A DNA stretch of 64,000 nt, taken from assembly GCF_014332515.1 (NCBI RefSeq), contig NZ_VFSD01000023.1, positions 1-64,000 on the forward strand. Reading direction: 5' to 3'. This document shows, piece after piece, positions 35,242 through 43,146 of the stretch. Both the position numbers and the translations under genes were made by a program. The stretch comes from Pontibacter beigongshangensis (GTDB lineage Bacteria > Bacteroidota > Bacteroidia > Cytophagales > Hymenobacteraceae). Each line of letters begins with the position of its first letter. Position 1 is the first letter of the stretch. Below the pieces are notes generated by a model. It saw only the letters and a program-made list of their open reading frames with translations. It had not been told where the DNA came from and did no database searches.

Positions 35242-36192
35242 ATGCGCGACATCACACACAAGCAAATCACACTTCGCACAGCCCGGGCTGTAGCCGTGAT
35301 CTTTTGCACCCCCGAAACCATTGAAACCATCAAAAGCGACCAACTCCCCAAAGGGAACCTGTTCGACGTAGCCAGAGCTGCCGGCTTTTTAGGAGCCAAA
35401 GCCACCCCGCAACTGTTACCGCACTGCCATCCCGTTGGGATAGACGGCATGCAGATAGAGTTTGAGTTTCTGCAGCAGGAACAGCACGGGGGGCAATTTC
35501 CCGAAGCTGTTTTTCAGCGCTCTGGCATTGTGATAACGGGTGAGGCCAAGTCGATCGGGCGCACCGGCATCGAAATGGAAATGCTCACTGCCGTTTCGGT
35601 GGCAGCCCTCGAGATTTACGACATGCTCAAGCCGGTGGACACGCAACTTGAGATCGGACACATCAAGCTACTGGAGAAGAAGGGCGGCAAAAGCGACCGC
35701 AAAAAGTTCTTTTCCACGCCGCCTACCTGCGCCGTACTCGTCTGCTCCGACTCTACCGCCGCCGGCACCCGCGAAGACGCAAGCGGCAAGCTGATAAAGC
35801 AGCTATTGGAGGAGGTAAAGGCCAACGTGAAACACTACGCTATACTGCCCGACGACCGGGAGCAGATACAACAGCAAATCAGAGCCTGGGTGGCCGAAGA
35901 CGTGCATTTTATCTTCACTACGGGGGGCACCGGCCTCGGCCCGCGCGACAATACCGTGGCTGCCGTGGAGGAAATACTGGAACGCGAAGCAGCAGGCATC
36001 GCAGAGGCTATGCGGGCCCACGGACAGCTCCGCACACCGCTTGCCATGATGAGTAGAGGTGTAGCCGGAGCCATCGGGAATACCCTGGTCGTGACCTTGC
36101 CCGGAAGTACAAACGGAGCCAGAGAGTCGTTGGAAGCTATTTTGCCAGCCGTGTTCCATGCCCGCAAGATGATGAAGGGAGGCGGGCACTGA
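35242..36192 (+). CDS. moaCB: Bifunctional molybdenum cofactor protein, MoaC-MoaB/MogA fusion
   Basis: This 316-residue fusion has residues 1-150 as MoaC (cyclic pyranopterin monophosphate synthase; LLPHCHPVGIDG, TGIEMEMLTAVSVAALEIYDM). Residues 160-316 are a MoaB/MogA-type molybdopterin adenylyltransferase (FTTGGTGLGPRDNT, ALPGS-like LPGSTNGARESLE). It joins an early and a late step of cofactor synthesis in one chain. It overlaps moeA by 1 bp at the stop/start, so the two are cotranscribed. Confidence 0.93.
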   Translation: MRDITHKQITLRTARAVAVIFCTPETIETIKSDQLPKGNLFDVARAAGFLGAKATPQLLPHCHPVGIDGMQIEFEFLQQEQHGGQFPEAVFQRSGIVITGEAKSIGRTGIEMEMLTAVSVAALEIYDMLKPVDTQLEIGHIKLLEKKGGKSDRKKFFSTPPTCAVLVCSDSTAAGTREDASGKLIKQLLEEVKANVKHYAILPDDREQIQQQIRAWVAEDVHFIFTTGGTGLGPRDNTVAAVEEILEREAAGIAEAMRAHGQLRTPLAMMSRGVAGAIGNTLVVTLPGSTNGARESLEAILPAVFHARKMMKGGGH

Positions 36193-37421
36193 TGGCGCAG
36201 CAAGCAGATCAGGCCCCGGCGCTGATCCCTTTCGAAGAGGCGCAGCAGCTGGTGAAGGCCCAAGCAAAGTCGTTTGGGCAGGAGCAGGTGGCGCTTGATG
36301 AGGCAGACGGTAGAGTACTGGCCACCGCCATACGCGCCGACCGCGATTATCCGCCCTTTAACCGCTCGGCCGTAGATGGTTTTGCCATCAGAACAGAAGA
36401 CTGGGAGCAGGGGCAGCGGAGCTACCCGATACAGGAAACCATATTCGCGGGGCAGGCGCACCAGCAGGAGTTGCAGCCAGGAGCGGCCTATAAAATTATG
36501 ACAGGAGCTGCCGTGCCGACCTCGGCCGATGCAGTTATCCGAAGAGAAGACACCACCGAAGGAGAGGGCACTGTGACGATTTTAATGGCTGCGGTTGCCA
36601 CTTATCAGAACATAGCAAAACAAGGGGAAGACATACAAAAGGAGGAGGTGCTGGTGCCAGCGCCCATTCTGATTAACCCTTCTGTCATTAACTCGCTTGC
36701 AGCTGTGGGGCAGGCACGCGTGCTGGTGGAGAAGCTGCCACGCATCGCCCTTTTTACCACAGGAGATGAGGTAAAACCCATCAATGCAGCCGTCTCACCG
36801 ATCCAGATCAGGAACAGTAACAGACACTTGCTGCAGGCGCTGCTCCGGAAATGGAACATAAAGCCGGATGTGTATCAGCATATTCCAGATACGAAGGAGG
36901 CGCTGCACCAGGCATTGCAAGGGGCACTGAAGCATGACATCATCATCATTAGTGGCGGTGTCTCGGCCGGAGATGCCGATTATGTGCCGCAGGTGCTGCA
37001 GGAGTTGGGTGTGGAGAAGCTGTTCCACAAGGTAGCCATCAGGCCTGGGAAGCCTGTTTTCTGCGGAAAATTGCCAGGCGGAGGAATGGTGTTCGCGTTG
37101 CCCGGAAACCCGTTCTCCTGCCTTGTTACCTTCACCCTGTTCATCGAATATTATCTCTACAACTGTTTCGGCTTCGACGCTGGATCAGTTTATAAATACA
37201 AACTGCTGGAGCCACGCACCAAGAAGCACAAGCTCACAGAGTTCTTCGCCGCGAAGCTCGATAAAGCGACTGCTGCGCTGCAGCCGCTCACGTTCAACGG
37301 TTCCGGCGACATACGGGCGGGGCTCATGGCCCATGGTCTGGGAGTTCATCCGGCGGAGCAACAGGTGCTCGGGCAGGGGAATCACATCGAATTCATATCC
37401 TTCAGCAATAGCCTGCTGTAA
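36192..37421 (+). CDS. moeA: Molybdopterin molybdenumtransferase
   Basis: This 409-residue MoeA inserts molybdate into adenylylated molybdopterin. Family segments are YPPFNRSAVDGFAI at the N-terminus, AYKIMTGAAVPTSADAVIRREDT, FTTGDEV, ISGGVSAGDADYVP and ALPGNPFSCLVTF. Length is typical. It starts within the moaCB stop codon, indicating translational coupling. Confidence 0.94.
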   Translation: MAQQADQAPALIPFEEAQQLVKAQAKSFGQEQVALDEADGRVLATAIRADRDYPPFNRSAVDGFAIRTEDWEQGQRSYPIQETIFAGQAHQQELQPGAAYKIMTGAAVPTSADAVIRREDTTEGEGTVTILMAAVATYQNIAKQGEDIQKEEVLVPAPILINPSVINSLAAVGQARVLVEKLPRIALFTTGDEVKPINAAVSPIQIRNSNRHLLQALLRKWNIKPDVYQHIPDTKEALHQALQGALKHDIIIISGGVSAGDADYVPQVLQELGVEKLFHKVAIRPGKPVFCGKLPGGGMVFALPGNPFSCLVTFTLFIEYYLYNCFGFDAGSVYKYKLLEPRTKKHKLTEFFAAKLDKATAALQPLTFNGSGDIRAGLMAHGLGVHPAEQQVLGQGNHIEFISFSNSLL

Positions 37422-37499
37422 GCTAAGGTTGCCACAGCAGCCTTAGCCTTCAGCGCTGCTTGTGGAGAGGATGGAAGAGAAAGAAACAAAAATAGAAAT

Positions 37500-37577
37500 C
37501 GCTGGTGCGAGCTTGTAGCTCGTACTTCCAAAGTTTTGCTGAAAAGTAGCGGTGCGAGCTACAAGCTCGCACCAGCG
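37500..37577. repeat. Perfect 23 bp inverted repeat with internally palindromic arms
   Basis: The arms at 37500-37522 and 37555-37577 are perfect complements (each contains GTGCGAGCT/AGCTCGCAC), separated by 32 bp. Each arm also folds on itself (GCGAGCT-ACA-AGCTCGC). Such GCGAGCTTGTAGCTCG palindromes recur in Bacteroidetes genomes and look like REP-type elements. Confidence 0.8.
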
Positions 37578-37647
37578 TCAGCTGAACCAGCTATGATTAT
37601 TTCATTCAAGGTCTAGCATCTAAAATCTAATATCTAACATCTCAAAA

Positions 37648-39006
37648 ATGAAGGCATCACACAAAAAAGCAACCTCCATAAACCTGTTTAGCCTGAAGAC
37701 AATTCAGATGCGCACGTTCCACCTGTCGTGGCTGGCGTTTTTCCTGTGCTTCTTCGGCTGGTTTGGCATTGCGCCCTTAATGGCAATAGTTCGCGACGAG
37801 CTGGATCTGACCAAGGATCAGATTGGCAACATCATCATCTCTTCGGTGGCCATTACCGTTATTGCCCGGCTGCTCATCGGTTGGTTATGCGATAAGATCG
37901 GACCGCGAATCAGCTATACCGCCCTGCTTATTCTGGGTGCTATTCCGGTGATGTGTATCGGGTTCAGCAACAGCTACGAGTCTTTCCTGCTTTTCAGGTT
38001 GGCAATAGGTGTAATCGGAGCCTCTTTTGTGATTACCCAGTACCATACCACCGTTATGTTTGCTCCAAATGTAGTTGGAACTGCCAATGCCACCACGGCA
38101 GGCTGGGGTAACCTGGGCGGAGGCGTGACGCAGATGGTGATGCCGCTCATTTTCGCAGGCTTTGTAGGGCTTGGGTTCGTTGCCTCAGATGCCTGGCGCT
38201 ACGCCATGGTGGTACCTGGTGTAGCCATGGTTATCTGCGGTATCCTTTACTTCAAGCTCACCAAAGATTCTCCGGCAGGCAACATCTCCGACCTGTCGGA
38301 TATTGCGGCCGCCAAAAAGAAGAAAGACACTGTTTCCTTCTGGAAAGCTGCTGCCGATTACCGTGTGTGGGTACTGTTTGTGCTCTATGGCGCCTGCTTC
38401 GGTATTGAATTAACAATTAACAACATCGCCGCCATTTACTACCACGACTTTTTTGAGCTGGACCTGGGAACAGCCGGACTGATAGCAGGCCTGTTCGGAT
38501 TGATGAACATCTTTGCCCGTACCCTCGGAGGATTCTTCGGCGACAGAGCCGGTATCCGCTACGGATTGAGCGGCAGAGTGTGGTTCCTGGGTGCTGTTGT
38601 CTTTATTGAAGGACTTGCCTTGATTGCTTTTTCACAGATGACGGTGCTGCCGCTCTCTATTATCGTAATGATCGTGTTCAGCCTTTTTGTGCAGATGGCA
38701 GAAGGCGCCACCTTCTCGGTGGTGCCTTTCATTAACAAAAAAGCCATGGGCGCTGTGTCGGGTATAGTAGGAGCCGGTGGCAATGCCGGTGCGGTGGCGG
38801 CAGGTTTTCTGTTTAAGGTGGATAACCTCTCGTACCCCGAGGCGCTGTTCCTGATTGGTTTGGTTGTGGCGGGCACATCGGTACTTGCCCTGCTGATCCG
38901 CTTCTCGCCGGCCATGGAGCAGGAAGCCCGTGACGAAATGCACCAGCTGCTGGCCGAGAAAAACGGACAAGCTGTTCCAGCCTACGAATTGGAAGAAGCG
39001 AGATAA
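37648..39006 (+). CDS. narK: Nitrate/nitrite transporter (MFS, NarK family)
   Basis: This 452-residue inner-membrane major facilitator protein has about 12 membrane segments. The NarK signature AGWGNLGGGVTQ is in TM5, and LSWLAFFLCFFGWFGIAPLM is in TM1. MFS motif A is GWLCDKIGPR between TM2 and TM3. The second GxGGNxGA nitrate signature is in GAGGNAGAVAAGFLF. It imports nitrate (or exchanges nitrate and nitrite) and lies directly before the nitrate reductase gene. Confidence 0.93.
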   Translation: MKASHKKATSINLFSLKTIQMRTFHLSWLAFFLCFFGWFGIAPLMAIVRDELDLTKDQIGNIIISSVAITVIARLLIGWLCDKIGPRISYTALLILGAIPVMCIGFSNSYESFLLFRLAIGVIGASFVITQYHTTVMFAPNVVGTANATTAGWGNLGGGVTQMVMPLIFAGFVGLGFVASDAWRYAMVVPGVAMVICGILYFKLTKDSPAGNISDLSDIAAAKKKKDTVSFWKAAADYRVWVLFVLYGACFGIELTINNIAAIYYHDFFELDLGTAGLIAGLFGLMNIFARTLGGFFGDRAGIRYGLSGRVWFLGAVVFIEGLALIAFSQMTVLPLSIIVMIVFSLFVQMAEGATFSVVPFINKKAMGAVSGIVGAGGNAGAVAAGFLFKVDNLSYPEALFLIGLVVAGTSVLALLIRFSPAMEQEARDEMHQLLAEKNGQAVPAYELEEAR

Positions 39007-39021
39007 GCAGGTCTGACTGGT

Positions 39022-39052
39022 AATTATTCGAATGAAAAAGGCCCTCCGGAGG
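39022..39052 (+). repeat. Dispersed repeat, copy I
   Basis: Plus-strand copy closest to the consensus: AATTATTCGAATGAAAA, then AGGCCCTCCGGAGG, 15 bp after the narK stop. Confidence 0.92.
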
Positions 39053-39131
39053 CAAAAACAGGCCGCAAGACACATGACGTCAGACACAAGATTCTGTGTG
39101 AGGCACACGCTCCTCCTGCTTCTTCCAGACA

Positions 39132-39295
39132 CTCGCAGGAGCTGCGCACGCTGCGAGGTCTTCAGGCTATAATTGGACAATCAACAAGCAATTCTTCTAA
39201 TGAAAATAGCCTTCCGGAGCGATTTTGCCGATTTTTTGCCAAGGATTACAACGGATGCAAACCTGAAGCCTCGCAGCGTGCGCAGCTCCTGCGAG
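39132..39295. repeat. Long inverted repeat enclosing a dispersed repeat copy
   Basis: The left arm 39132-39166 and right arm 39262-39295 are complementary over 34 bp with one extra T in the left arm (CTCGCAGGAGCTGCGCACG at the outer end). The 95 bp centre contains repeat copy J. It is MITE-like in shape, with no transposase. Confidence 0.8.
39190..39219 (+). repeat. Dispersed repeat, copy J
   Basis: Plus-strand copy: AATTCTTCTAATGAAAA, then TAGCCTTCCGGAG. It lies inside the inverted repeat 39132-39295. Confidence 0.82.
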
Positions 39296-39417
39296 CGTTT
39301 TGTTAGCAACGCAGAAGTAGCAGTTTCTGCCTGTTAACCAAAGCCTCGCACAAGTCCAGAAGGAAAGTGTGTTCACCCCAAGCATAGATTAGTTAAAACC
39401 AAGGTTCAGACAAAACG

Positions 39418-42400
39418 ATGACCAGACAACATAAGGATAAATTTGCCAGTACCTGCTGCTATTGTGGTGTTGGTTGTGGCGTAACGGTTTCGAAAGACAA
39501 AAGCGGAACAGTTACCGTAGAAGGCGACGCTGAATATCCTGTAAATAAAGGGATGCTGTGCAGCAAAGGCCTGAACCTGCAGTACACCGTAAACGATAAG
39601 AGCGACCGCCTGTTGTACCCGCAGATGCGCTACAACAAAAGCATGCCTATGCACCGCGTCAGCTGGGACGAAGCCTTGCAGCGCACGGCCGCCGTTTTCA
39701 AAACCTTTATTCAGAAATACGGACCAGAGTCAGTCGCTTTTTATGCCTCGGGGCAGTGCCTTACCGAGGAGTACTATGTGGTAAACAAGCTGATCAAAGG
39801 TTTTATCGGCAGCAATAACATCGATACCAACTCCAGGCTTTGCATGAGCAGCGCGGTGGTGGGCTACAAAATGGCCCTCGGCGAAGACAGTGTGCCCATC
39901 AGCTACGAGGATATTGAACTGGCCGACTGCTTTTATGTGACCGGTGCCAACCCCGCCTGGTGCCACCCGATTCTATGGAGAAGGGTCGAAGCGCACAAAG
40001 CCGCTAACCCTGGCGTAAAGATCATTGTGGTAGACCCCCGCGTTACAGATAGTGCGGCTATTGCGGATCTGCACCTGCAGCTGAACCCGGGCACCGACGT
40101 GGTGTTGAACCACGCCATCAGTCGTGTGCTGATCGAGAACGGCGACATCGATCTCGACTTTATTCAGAACCATGCCGAGGGTTTCGAGGCGTATAAAGAA
40201 ATTGTGTTTGAGCGTTCTCTGGCAGAAGCGGCAGAAATGTGTGGTGTGCGTGAAGAAGAAATCCGGCTGGCTGCCACCTACATAGGCGGAGCCAAAGGCT
40301 TTATCTCGATGTGGACGATGGGCCTGAACCAAAGTGCCGTGGGCGTAGACAAAAACCTGAGCCTGCTCAACCTCAACCTGATTACAGGTCAAATCGGCAA
40401 ACCCGGTGCCGGACCATTTTCACTTACAGGGCAGCCCAATGCCATGGGAGGACGTGAGGTGGGCGGCTTGTCGAACCTGCTGGCGGCGCACCGCAACCTC
40501 AGCGACCCGGCACACCGCGAGGAGGTGCAGAAATTCTGGGGTGGCACCTTGATCTCAGAAAAACCCGGCCTCACCGCCACCGAAATGTTCGATGCCCTGC
40601 ACGACGGCCGCCTGAAGGCCATCTGGATTCTGTGCACCAACCCCCTCACCAGCTTGCCCAACGCACGATTGGCAGAAGAAGGCCTGAAAAAGGCGAAATT
40701 CGTGGTGGTGCAGGACATCAGCAACAAACCCGAAACCCTGAAATATGCGGATGTGGTGCTGCCGGCTGCCGGCTGGGCAGAGAAAGAAGGCACCATGACC
40801 AACTCCGAGCGCCGCATCAGCCATTTGGCGAAGGTAGTGGATGCTCCCGGCGAAGCATTGCCGGATGCAGAGATCATCTGCCGGTTTGCGCAAAAAATGG
40901 GCTTCCGGGGATTCGACTTTAAAAACGCCGCCGAGATTTACCAGGAGCATGCGGAGCTAACAGCCGGCACCAACATAGACATTACCGGGCTGAGCTATGA
41001 GCTGCTGCAGCAAAAGCGCAGTGTGCAGTGGCCTTACAAATTCGGTGAGACAGGAGAGGGAACACCTCGTCTGTTTACTGATAATATATTTTACACGCCA
41101 TCTGCCAAAGCCCGGATTCATCCGGTGCCGGTAGCTTTCCGAAGCGAAGTACCGGACGAGGATTTTCCGCTCATTCTCACCACAGGCCGCATACGAGACC
41201 AATGGCACACCATGAGCAAAACCGGCAAAGTGAACAAGCTCAGGAAGCACATCTCGCAGGCCTTCCTCGAAATACATCCCGCCGATGCCGACAGGCTCAA
41301 AATTGCTGAGAACGATGTGGTGGTGGTTAGCTCCAGAAGGGGTGAGGTGCGGGTAAAAGCCAAACTGTCGGGCAACATAAAGCCAGGCGTGGTGTTTCTG
41401 CCGATGCACTGGGGCAAGATCCTGGGCAACGACCTGAACCGCGCCAACAACGTGACCAACGATGTGCTGGACCCGATCTCCAAAGAGCCGGACTTTAAGT
41501 TCTGTGCCGTGCATGTGGCGAAATACAAAAAGCCTTTCCAGCGCATTGTGGTGGTAGGAGCCGGGGCAGGAGCCTTTGGGTTTGTGAAATCGTACCGCGA
41601 GATCAACCCGGATGATGAGATCACGATCTACAGTAAGGAGGATTTTCCGTTCTACAACCGCGTCATGCTGCCCGACTACATCAGTGGGCAGCAGCAGTGG
41701 GAGCAGCTCGTGAAAATGAAAGATGCCGAAGAGCCAGCTTACAACATTTCACTGCTGCGTGGGGTTAGCGTGGAAAAGGTGAACCGCGAAGAGAAATATG
41801 TAATCGACTCCAGGGGCAACCGCAAAGACTACGATGTGCTGCTGATGGCCACTGGGAGCCGGTCAGCTTTGCCCAAACAGGTGCCAAGCCTGCCGGGCAT
41901 CTTTACCATGCGCAGCCGTACCGATGCCGACAACTTCAAGAACCATGTGCCAAAAGACGGCCACGTGGTAATCGTGGGCGGTGGCTTGCTCGGGCTGGAA
42001 ATGGCGGCGTCGCTGCGGGAGATAGGCGTGAAAATTACCATCATTCAGCGGGTATCCCGTTTCCTCGACCGCCAGTTGGACCCGCTCGGGAGCCAGCTGC
42101 TGCACGAGGAGATGGTGGACCAGGGCTGCGACATTTATTACAACGACGAGGTGCAGCTCTACTACGGCCGCTCCAAACTGACGGGCGTGGGATTGAAAAG
42201 CGGTCGCCGCATCGATTGTGATGCCATGATCATTGCCATTGGCACCGTGCCGAACCTGGAGCTAGCCCGCGACTGCGGCCTCGACTGCAAGCGCGGCGTG
42301 CTGGTGAACGAGCGCCTGCAGACCAGCGACCCCAATATTTTTGCCATCGGAGAGATTGCCGAGTTCGAAGGCACTTTGTATGGCATCACAGCCGCAGCCG

Positions 42401-42939
42401 AACAGCAGGCCGAGGTGGTGGCGCAGTACCTGAATGGCGACATAGCCAGCTTCTACCAGGGCAGCACCTTCATGAACATCATCAAAATTCATAGCTTCGA
42501 CCTTTGTAGCATCGGCCTGCCCGAGTGCCCCAGCGATGACTATGAAGAGATTGTGTTCATCGACAAAGCGAAGCGCTACTACAAAAAATGCATCATCCAC
42601 CAGGACCGCCTCGTGGGCACCATCCTGATCGGCGACAAAAGCGAGTTCCAGGAGTTCCGGGAGCTGATTTCGAACAAGATAGAACTGAGCGAAAAACGCC
42701 TGCAACTCCTGCGCAGTGGTAGCAAAGCGGAGCCGGTGCTGGGCAAACTGGTGTGCAGCTGCAACAATGTGGGCAGCGACAACATCCGCAACAAAATAGC
42801 AGCAGGCTGCACCGACTTTAAAGAACTCTGCGCCACCACCGGTGCCGGCACAGGCTGCGGCTCCTGCCGCCCAGAGGTAAAAGCGATTATGGACGAGCAA
42901 CTGAAGCTGGAGGTAGTGGAAAGCCAGGTGTTGGTGTAA
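39418..42939 (+). CDS. Assimilatory nitrate reductase fused to FAD-NAD(P)H reductase and BFD-type [2Fe-2S] domain
   Basis: This 1173-residue protein starts (1-700) as a Mo-bis-MGD nitrate reductase of the NasA/NasC type. Its [4Fe-4S] ligands are C13, C16, C20 and C48 (CCYCGVGC ... GMLCSK), and C142 in NSRLCMSSAV is the expected Mo ligand. Residues 708-1105 form a NirB-like FAD/NAD(P)H oxidoreductase (VVVGAGAGAFGFV, GGGLLGLEMAASL). Residues 1111-1165 are a BFD-like [2Fe-2S] domain (CSCNNVGSDNI, GTGCGSC). The whole chain from NAD(P)H to nitrate would thus be in one polypeptide. It has no signal peptide, so it is cytosolic and assimilatory. Confidence 0.92.
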   Translation: MTRQHKDKFASTCCYCGVGCGVTVSKDKSGTVTVEGDAEYPVNKGMLCSKGLNLQYTVNDKSDRLLYPQMRYNKSMPMHRVSWDEALQRTAAVFKTFIQKYGPESVAFYASGQCLTEEYYVVNKLIKGFIGSNNIDTNSRLCMSSAVVGYKMALGEDSVPISYEDIELADCFYVTGANPAWCHPILWRRVEAHKAANPGVKIIVVDPRVTDSAAIADLHLQLNPGTDVVLNHAISRVLIENGDIDLDFIQNHAEGFEAYKEIVFERSLAEAAEMCGVREEEIRLAATYIGGAKGFISMWTMGLNQSAVGVDKNLSLLNLNLITGQIGKPGAGPFSLTGQPNAMGGREVGGLSNLLAAHRNLSDPAHREEVQKFWGGTLISEKPGLTATEMFDALHDGRLKAIWILCTNPLTSLPNARLAEEGLKKAKFVVVQDISNKPETLKYADVVLPAAGWAEKEGTMTNSERRISHLAKVVDAPGEALPDAEIICRFAQKMGFRGFDFKNAAEIYQEHAELTAGTNIDITGLSYELLQQKRSVQWPYKFGETGEGTPRLFTDNIFYTPSAKARIHPVPVAFRSEVPDEDFPLILTTGRIRDQWHTMSKTGKVNKLRKHISQAFLEIHPADADRLKIAENDVVVVSSRRGEVRVKAKLSGNIKPGVVFLPMHWGKILGNDLNRANNVTNDVLDPISKEPDFKFCAVHVAKYKKPFQRIVVVGAGAGAFGFVKSYREINPDDEITIYSKEDFPFYNRVMLPDYISGQQQWEQLVKMKDAEEPAYNISLLRGVSVEKVNREEKYVIDSRGNRKDYDVLLMATGSRSALPKQVPSLPGIFTMRSRTDADNFKNHVPKDGHVVIVGGGLLGLEMAASLREIGVKITIIQRVSRFLDRQLDPLGSQLLHEEMVDQGCDIYYNDEVQLYYGRSKLTGVGLKSGRRIDCDAMIIAIGTVPNLELARDCGLDCKRGVLVNERLQTSDPNIFAIGEIAEFEGTLYGITAAAEQQAEVVAQYLNGDIASFYQGSTFMNIIKIHSFDLCSIGLPECPSDDYEEIVFIDKAKRYYKKCIIHQDRLVGTILIGDKSEFQEFRELISNKIELSEKRLQLLRSGSKAEPVLGKLVCSCNNVGSDNIRNKIAAGCTDFKELCATTGAGTGCGSCRPEVKAIMDEQLKLEVVESQVLV

Positions 42940-42990
42940 TTTATCGCAATGACCTCGCAGCAGCAGCAGCAGCAGCAACAGCAGCAAAAG

Positions 42991-43021
42991 CCTCCAGAGG
43001 ACCTTTTTCATTAGAAAAATT
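42991..43021 (-). repeat. Dispersed repeat, copy K
   Basis: Minus-strand copy: CCTCCAGAGG, then ACCTTTTTCATTAGAAAAATT. It is preceded by a run of CAG triplets (42961-42986), the longest example of the CTG/CAG tail. Confidence 0.88.
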
Positions 43022-43146
43022 CATCTTAATCAGAATCTACAGTATGCTTCTATCAACCAAAATGCTTTAACAGATATTCTGAAAATTCTCAAATTCTGCA
43101 CATTCTGATTCTGACAAAAAACTCAATCACTCATTCAAAATTGAAA

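Larger units (their letters stand above)
39007..39417. other. Intergenic region between narK and the nitrate reductase
   Basis: This 411 bp region holds dispersed repeat copies I and J and a long inverted repeat that encloses copy J. No gene is seen. Confidence 0.7.

Noticed and set aside
42958-42986. CAG triplet run considered as a microsatellite
   Set aside because: It borders repeat copy K, and shorter CTG/CAG runs border other copies, so it is better seen as the tail of that element.
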